A model generated the notes under the pieces. The model made no database searches and was not told where the DNA came from. It saw only the letters and a list, made by a program, of their open reading frames with translations. From the NCBI GenBank assembly GCA_964480565.1, contig CAYZSU010000084.1, positions 1 to 8,975 of the forward strand: 8,975 bases of DNA, read 5' to 3'. Source of the stretch: CAYZSU01 sp964480565 (GTDB lineage Bacteria > UBA10199 > 2-02-FULL-44-16 > JAAZCA01). Both the position numbers and the translations under genes were made by a program. This document shows, piece after piece, positions 5,197 to 8,975 of this stretch; the first letter of the stretch is position 1; each line of letters begins with the position of its first letter.

Positions 5197-7920
5197 ATGA
5201 ATTCAAATCATATGTATCAAAATAATGATAGTATTACCTGCCGCCTGACACCTAGCGGCCATATTGTTGTTTGCACGGATTTACCTGACGATAATTTTTC
5301 CAAATCTATTCAAAAAATTATAAATGTATTTAATGATAGCCGTGGGCATGGTGTACTGCATCTTGGTGTTGCAGAGCTAATGACTGACTTGCCACCGTCA
5401 CTGTCGTATTGGCGCGATTTTGGTAAACTATTTATTTCCAAAGTATGCAGCTCAGTTGATCCCTTGGATCCTCAATTAACGCAACTACCTGGTCCGGATA
5501 GCAATGACTTTTCCGAATTTGTACAGGCAGCACCCCCTATGCCTGGTGCTGAAATTATTTCAACAGAGCTTCTTCGTGATATTTGGTTTGATATGGGGGA
5601 GGTTTTACTAACGAAAGCTAAGAAATATAAATCTGGAATTCAGGGGTATTTAGAAACATATAGCTCTGCTTGGAAAACAATGGGCCGCGTGTGTTTTCAT
5701 TTGGCAGAAAATAAACGAGATCCTGAGTTTCCATTTGCCTTTATTGCCACCTATGTGCACGAACTTTCAAAACAATCTAAACCACAGCATTTACCGCTGG
5801 GACAAGCGCTTAAAGAATATGCAGGTGCTAAAAAACGTAATAAATTATTGTCGCTATTGGCTCCCTTATCACGGGCTGCAGAGCAAAGTAATTTTATTCG
5901 AGAATTAGTTGATGCTGGTGATATCTATCATCCACTTTCCTGGACACCTAAGCAAGCGCATCGATTTCTTTGTGAGGTCAAAATATATGAACAATCAGGA
6001 TTGATTGTACGCATGCCAGATTGGTGGAATGCGAAGAATAAACCGCGTCCCAAGGTATCTATGTCTGTGGGTGATAAGGCGCCGTCTGTTTTAGGAATGA
6101 ATGCTATATTGGATTTTAATATCAATGTCACTCTGGAAGGAAAAAAGCTATCGCAAAAAGATGTCGATGATATTCTTACTGCGAGTAATGGCCTTGTATT
6201 AATTAAAGGGCAATGGGTGGAAGTGGACCATGATAAATTGTCGCATGTGTTGACGCAGTGGCGTGCGATTCAACAGGAATCTCAGATAAACGGTATTAAT
6301 TTTAATGAAGCCATGCGTATGATGTCAAATGCGAATTTGGATGATAAAAATGATGTATTTGAAAATACACAACCTGAATGGTCTGAAGTTATTGCAGGCA
6401 AATGGCTGTCAGATCGCCTTGATACGCTTCGATCGTCAAATGCGTGTAAGGCAATTGAGTCGGGCGCTGGTCTGAATGCAACACTTCGCCCCTATCAAAA
6501 ACATGGCGTACAGTGGTTGGAAAATTTACGTAACCTTGAGTTGGGCGCATGTTTAGCCGATGATATGGGACTTGGAAAGACAATGCAGGTATTGGGAATA
6601 TTATCGATGCTTAAAAATAAGAAGGAAAAAGGTGTGGATCTGCTTGTTGTACCTGCATCGCTTATCGATAATTGGCGTTTGGAAATTAAGCAATTTGCAT
6701 CAAAGGTCAATGTGCTTATTGCCCACTCATCTCATATATCTACAACTGAGCTAAAGAACTTAAATGTAAAACAGATAGATAAACATGACTTGGTCATTAC
6801 TACCTATGGTACAGCCATGCGTATGGATTGGATGAAAGTATATTCATGGCGAAATATAATTTTAGATGAAGCGCAGGCAATTAAAAATCCAAATGCCAAG
6901 CAAACAAAGGCAATTAAACAAATAAATGCACGTTGGCGACTTGCCTTAACAGGTACACCTGTTGAAAATCGACTGAGTGATTTGTGGTCTATATTTGATT
7001 TTTTAAATCCTGGATTATTGAGCTCTGCCAAAGCCTTTGGTGGTCTTTGTAAGTCCATGGCAGAAAGTGATCAGGGATATTTGCCTTTACGAAAATTAAT
7101 ACAGCCTTATATTTTACGGCGGCTCAAAACAGATAAAACGATTATTTCCGACTTGCCTGATAAAACGGAAGTGAGTGCCTATTGTTTGCTTTGCAAAAAG
7201 CAGGCAGTGATCTATCAGCAATCGGTTCATGATATGCAACACGCAATAGAAAATTTAGACGGCATCGAACGACGCGGTATAGTGCTTGCTTTTTTAATGC
7301 GGTTTAAACAAATATGCAATCATCCATCGCAATGGCTGGGGGACAATCAATATAAATCAGCGCATAGTGGTAAATTCGCACGACTACGTGAATTGTGCGA
7401 GCCCATTGTTGCGCGTCAAGATAAGGTATTGGTGTTTACTCAATTTCGTGAAATGACCGAGCCATTGGCTGCATTTTTGAGTGAGATTTTTGGTCAAAAG
7501 GGATTGGTATTGCATGGTGGAACATCAGTTAAAAAACGTCAAACTTTGGTGAATGAATTTCAAACAAGTGATCAACTACCATTTATGGTCCTATCGTTAA
7601 AAGCAGGAGGTACTGGCCTTAATTTGACAGCGGCATCCCATGTAATTCATTTTGACCGATGGTGGAATCCAGCAGTAGAAAATCAAGCAACGGACCGCGC
7701 ATTTCGAATTGGCCAAAAGAAGAATGTACTTGTTCACAAGTTTGTTTGCCGTGGTACTGTCGAAGAGCGCATTGATGAATTAATATCTAGCAAACAAAAT
7801 CTGTCCGATGACGTTTTATCAGGGAGTGTGCAATCAATTCTGACTGAGATGAGTAATGATGAATTGATATCCATGGTATCTTTGGATTTGAACAGTGCAG
7901 TTCATCAGGCAGTGTCATAA
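5197..7920 (+). CDS. SNF2/HepA-family DNA-dependent ATPase
   Basis: A 907-residue SNF2-family (superfamily 2) ATPase that should translocate on duplex DNA and displace or remodel bound protein. The first 420 residues include an HepA-associated segment at about 298-356 (LGMNAILDFNINVTLEG to the VEVDHDKL region), like the bacterial SNF2-associated domain DUF3670. The motor follows: RPYQKHGVQWL (431-441), Walker A DDMGLGKT (455-462), LLVVPASLIDNW (482-493), DEAQ (557-560), LTGTPVENR (584-592), VLVFTQF (744-750), SLKAGGTGLNL (800-810) and QATDRAFRIGQ (830-840) with R834 and R837. All motor motifs look intact. No HARP, bromo or nuclease domain is visible. The ATG has no clear Shine-Dalgarno; an in-frame stop at 5191-5193 rules out longer starts, and ATG 5212 is an alternative. 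A SWIM-protein gene follows after 55 bp, probably in the same operon. Confidence 0.95.
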   Translation: MNSNHMYQNNDSITCRLTPSGHIVVCTDLPDDNFSKSIQKIINVFNDSRGHGVLHLGVAELMTDLPPSLSYWRDFGKLFISKVCSSVDPLDPQLTQLPGPDSNDFSEFVQAAPPMPGAEIISTELLRDIWFDMGEVLLTKAKKYKSGIQGYLETYSSAWKTMGRVCFHLAENKRDPEFPFAFIATYVHELSKQSKPQHLPLGQALKEYAGAKKRNKLLSLLAPLSRAAEQSNFIRELVDAGDIYHPLSWTPKQAHRFLCEVKIYEQSGLIVRMPDWWNAKNKPRPKVSMSVGDKAPSVLGMNAILDFNINVTLEGKKLSQKDVDDILTASNGLVLIKGQWVEVDHDKLSHVLTQWRAIQQESQINGINFNEAMRMMSNANLDDKNDVFENTQPEWSEVIAGKWLSDRLDTLRSSNACKAIESGAGLNATLRPYQKHGVQWLENLRNLELGACLADDMGLGKTMQVLGILSMLKNKKEKGVDLLVVPASLIDNWRLEIKQFASKVNVLIAHSSHISTTELKNLNVKQIDKHDLVITTYGTAMRMDWMKVYSWRNIILDEAQAIKNPNAKQTKAIKQINARWRLALTGTPVENRLSDLWSIFDFLNPGLLSSAKAFGGLCKSMAESDQGYLPLRKLIQPYILRRLKTDKTIISDLPDKTEVSAYCLLCKKQAVIYQQSVHDMQHAIENLDGIERRGIVLAFLMRFKQICNHPSQWLGDNQYKSAHSGKFARLRELCEPIVARQDKVLVFTQFREMTEPLAAFLSEIFGQKGLVLHGGTSVKKRQTLVNEFQTSDQLPFMVLSLKAGGTGLNLTAASHVIHFDRWWNPAVENQATDRAFRIGQKKNVLVHKFVCRGTVEERIDELISSKQNLSDDVLSGSVQSILTEMSNDELISMVSLDLNSAVHQAVS

Positions 7921-7923
7921 ATA

Positions 7924-7950
7924 GTTTTCCAAATGCTATAAGTGGGAAAC
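7924..7950 (+). other. weak hairpin between SNF2 and SWIM genes
   Basis: GTTTTCCA (7924-7931) can pair with TGGGAAAC (7943-7950), eight base pairs with one G-U, around an 11-nt loop, followed by ATTTT. It begins 3 nt after the SNF2 stop and could reduce read-through into the SWIM gene or mark an mRNA processing point. The tail is too poor in T for a confident terminator. Confidence 0.3.
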
Positions 7951-7975
7951 ATTTTCATTACAAGGGAGTGATATT

Positions 7976-8975
7976 ATGAGTTGGTATTCAGGGGGCGGTT
8001 GGCCGGAATATGTAACAGTTGCTGCGCGACAGAAACAAGCAAACAAACGAATTGAAAAAATGCGAAAAAAAGGAAGACAAATTAATCCTGTTGAGATTGC
8101 CGGTCGAAAGATTACAACGACTTTTTGGGGAAATGCATGGTGTAAAAATCTTGAAGCTTATAGTGATTATGAAAACCGTCTTCCTCGCGGGCGAAGTTAT
8201 GCACGCAATGGATTTGTACTTGATTTGAAAATTGAACCCGGATGCATTCATGCCATGGTTAGTGGGTCAAGTATTTATGATGTAACGATTAAAATTAAAC
8301 CCTTGTCGAAAAAAAAATGGGCGGATATTAAAAAAGAATGTGCGGGTCAGATTGATTCATTGGTTGAACTTCTGAAAGGATCTATCTCAAAAAATGTCAT
8401 GGAAATTGTGACGCATATGGATAAGGGATTATTTCCATCGCCTGGTGAAATTACGCTTGATTGTTCATGCCCGGATTGGGCGACTATGTGTAAGCATGTT
8501 GCGGCAGCATTGTATGGTATTGGAGCACGACTCGACAATGAGCCAAAATTATTATTTGTTTTGCGTGGTGTAGATCCATTGGAGTTGATTGAAACTGCGC
8601 TTGATCAACCGGCTATTGACGGTCGCACGCGTAACAATAAATCATTAAAATCAGATGATTTATCATCTGTTTTTGGTGTAGATATTAATATGGAAAATGT
8701 TCAATCAAGTGAGTTGCCCACTCTTGCTAAACCTGTCACGCGCATTAAGAAAGTAAAAAAAGTAAAAAAGGCGAAGACAGTGAAAAAAGTTAAAAAAATA
8801 ACACCTTTGCGAAAAAAGTCAGTGAAACAAAAAAATGTGCCTACAACAAGATCTACTGCTAAAAAAAATGTAGTAAAAAAGAAAAGTATTCCTAAAAAAG
8901 TCAGCGTGAAGAAAGCAGCGGTAAAAAAGAAAAGTATTCCTAAAAAAGTCAGCGTGAAGAAAGCAGCGGTAAAAA
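7976..8975 (+). CDS. SWIM zinc-finger protein with H1-like basic tail (partial)
   Basis: The gene is cut by the window edge after 333 codons. It starts at ATG 7976 with Shine-Dalgarno AAGGGAG at 7962-7968. The N-terminus (WGNAWCKNLEAYSDYENRLPRG at about 51-72, in two parts AWCKNLEAYSDYE and NRLPRGRSYARNG) is the conserved head of bacterial SWIM proteins. The zinc site is C163-x-C165-P-D-W-x3-C172-K-H174, followed by VAAALYGIGARLD. SWIM domains bind DNA or protein, and this family commonly neighbours SNF2 ATPases (B. subtilis YwqB with YwqA), so the product is probably a cofactor or targeting subunit of the upstream motor. From about residue 257 onward the chain is Lys/Val/Ala/Pro-rich, low complexity and strongly basic, like histone H1-type bacterial tails. 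Its last part is the 16-residue repeat listed below. The true C-terminus is not seen. Confidence 0.9.
   Translation, partial: MSWYSGGGWPEYVTVAARQKQANKRIEKMRKKGRQINPVEIAGRKITTTFWGNAWCKNLEAYSDYENRLPRGRSYARNGFVLDLKIEPGCIHAMVSGSSIYDVTIKIKPLSKKKWADIKKECAGQIDSLVELLKGSISKNVMEIVTHMDKGLFPSPGEITLDCSCPDWATMCKHVAAALYGIGARLDNEPKLLFVLRGVDPLELIETALDQPAIDGRTRNNKSLKSDDLSSVFGVDINMENVQSSELPTLAKPVTRIKKVKKVKKAKTVKKVKKITPLRKKSVKQKNVPTTRSTAKKNVVKKKSIPKKVSVKKAAVKKKSIPKKVSVKKAAVK
8873..8975 (+). repeat. perfect 48-bp tandem repeat in SWIM tail
   Basis: Unit 1 (8873-8920) and unit 2 (8921-8968) are identical over 48 bp, and a third begins at 8969 and is cut off. Because 48 is a multiple of three, each unit adds the 16 residues VKKKSIPKKVSVKKAA and copy changes keep frame. 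Total copy number cannot be known from this window. Perfect identity implies recent expansion or ongoing slippage or recombination. Confidence 0.95.

Noticed and set aside
5524..5551. CAGCACC/GGTGCTG hairpin containing ATGCCTGG, resembling a third REP copy
   Set aside because: It lies in the SNF2 coding sequence (residues AAPPMPGAE), shares only 8 bp with the REP arm and lacks the matching left arm; chance is the simpler explanation.
8019..8228. 69-codon + strand ORF inside the SWIM gene
   Set aside because: It is an out-of-frame shadow of a gene with a clear zinc motif and Shine-Dalgarno.
5197..8975. SNF2 plus SWIM genes as a phage-defence island such as DISARM
   Set aside because: No methyltransferase, phospholipase D or DUF1998 partner is present in the window, and SNF2-SWIM pairs also occur outside defence loci.

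Overview
The window is AT-rich DNA, most likely from a Gram-negative bacterium. The best clue is an apparent lipoprotein: a short basic and hydrophobic leader ending in cysteine, followed by Gly/Ser-rich sequence. I cannot fix the phylum; a proteobacterium fits best. All supported genes lie on the + strand and most have clear Shine-Dalgarno sites. I see no rRNA, tRNA or CRISPR array.

Layout. (1) 109-766: a VapBC-type toxin-antitoxin pair (ribbon-helix-helix antitoxin, PIN-domain RNase toxin) behind a promoter covered by three copies of a 7-bp operator half-site. (2) 920-1687: an intact exodeoxyribonuclease III/AP endonuclease with its own possible promoter. (3) 1766-2927: a REP-associated tyrosine transposase (RAYT, HUH/Y1 family) between two 43-nt hairpins with the same arms, GTGCCAGGCATG/CATGCCTGGCAC. 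This looks like a resident RAYT with its cognate REP elements. (4) 2657-3166: a 510-bp stretch without a convincing gene. It holds the second hairpin, a possible decayed reading frame and a promoter candidate. (5) 3167-5074: a large, cysteine-containing, secreted putative lipoprotein built from carboxypeptidase-regulatory-like beta-sandwich segments, followed by a good intrinsic terminator. (6) 5197 to the right edge: a SNF2/HepA-family ATPase, and 55 bp after it a SWIM zinc-finger protein. The SWIM protein's C-terminal tail is lysine-rich, histone H1-like and encoded by a perfect 48-bp tandem repeat that runs off the window.

How the parts relate. VapB and VapC form an autoregulated module. 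The RAYT and its two hairpins form a second self-contained unit. The SNF2 and SWIM genes are probably co-transcribed, and this pairing recurs in bacteria (for example B. subtilis ywqA/ywqB). Here it is combined with an H1-like basic tail, which suggests a DNA-bound remodelling pair. The exonuclease and the lipoprotein look like independent neighbours. The strongest leads are the SNF2-SWIM-H1-tail arrangement and the RAYT-REP unit. Neither can be called a new system from sequence alone.
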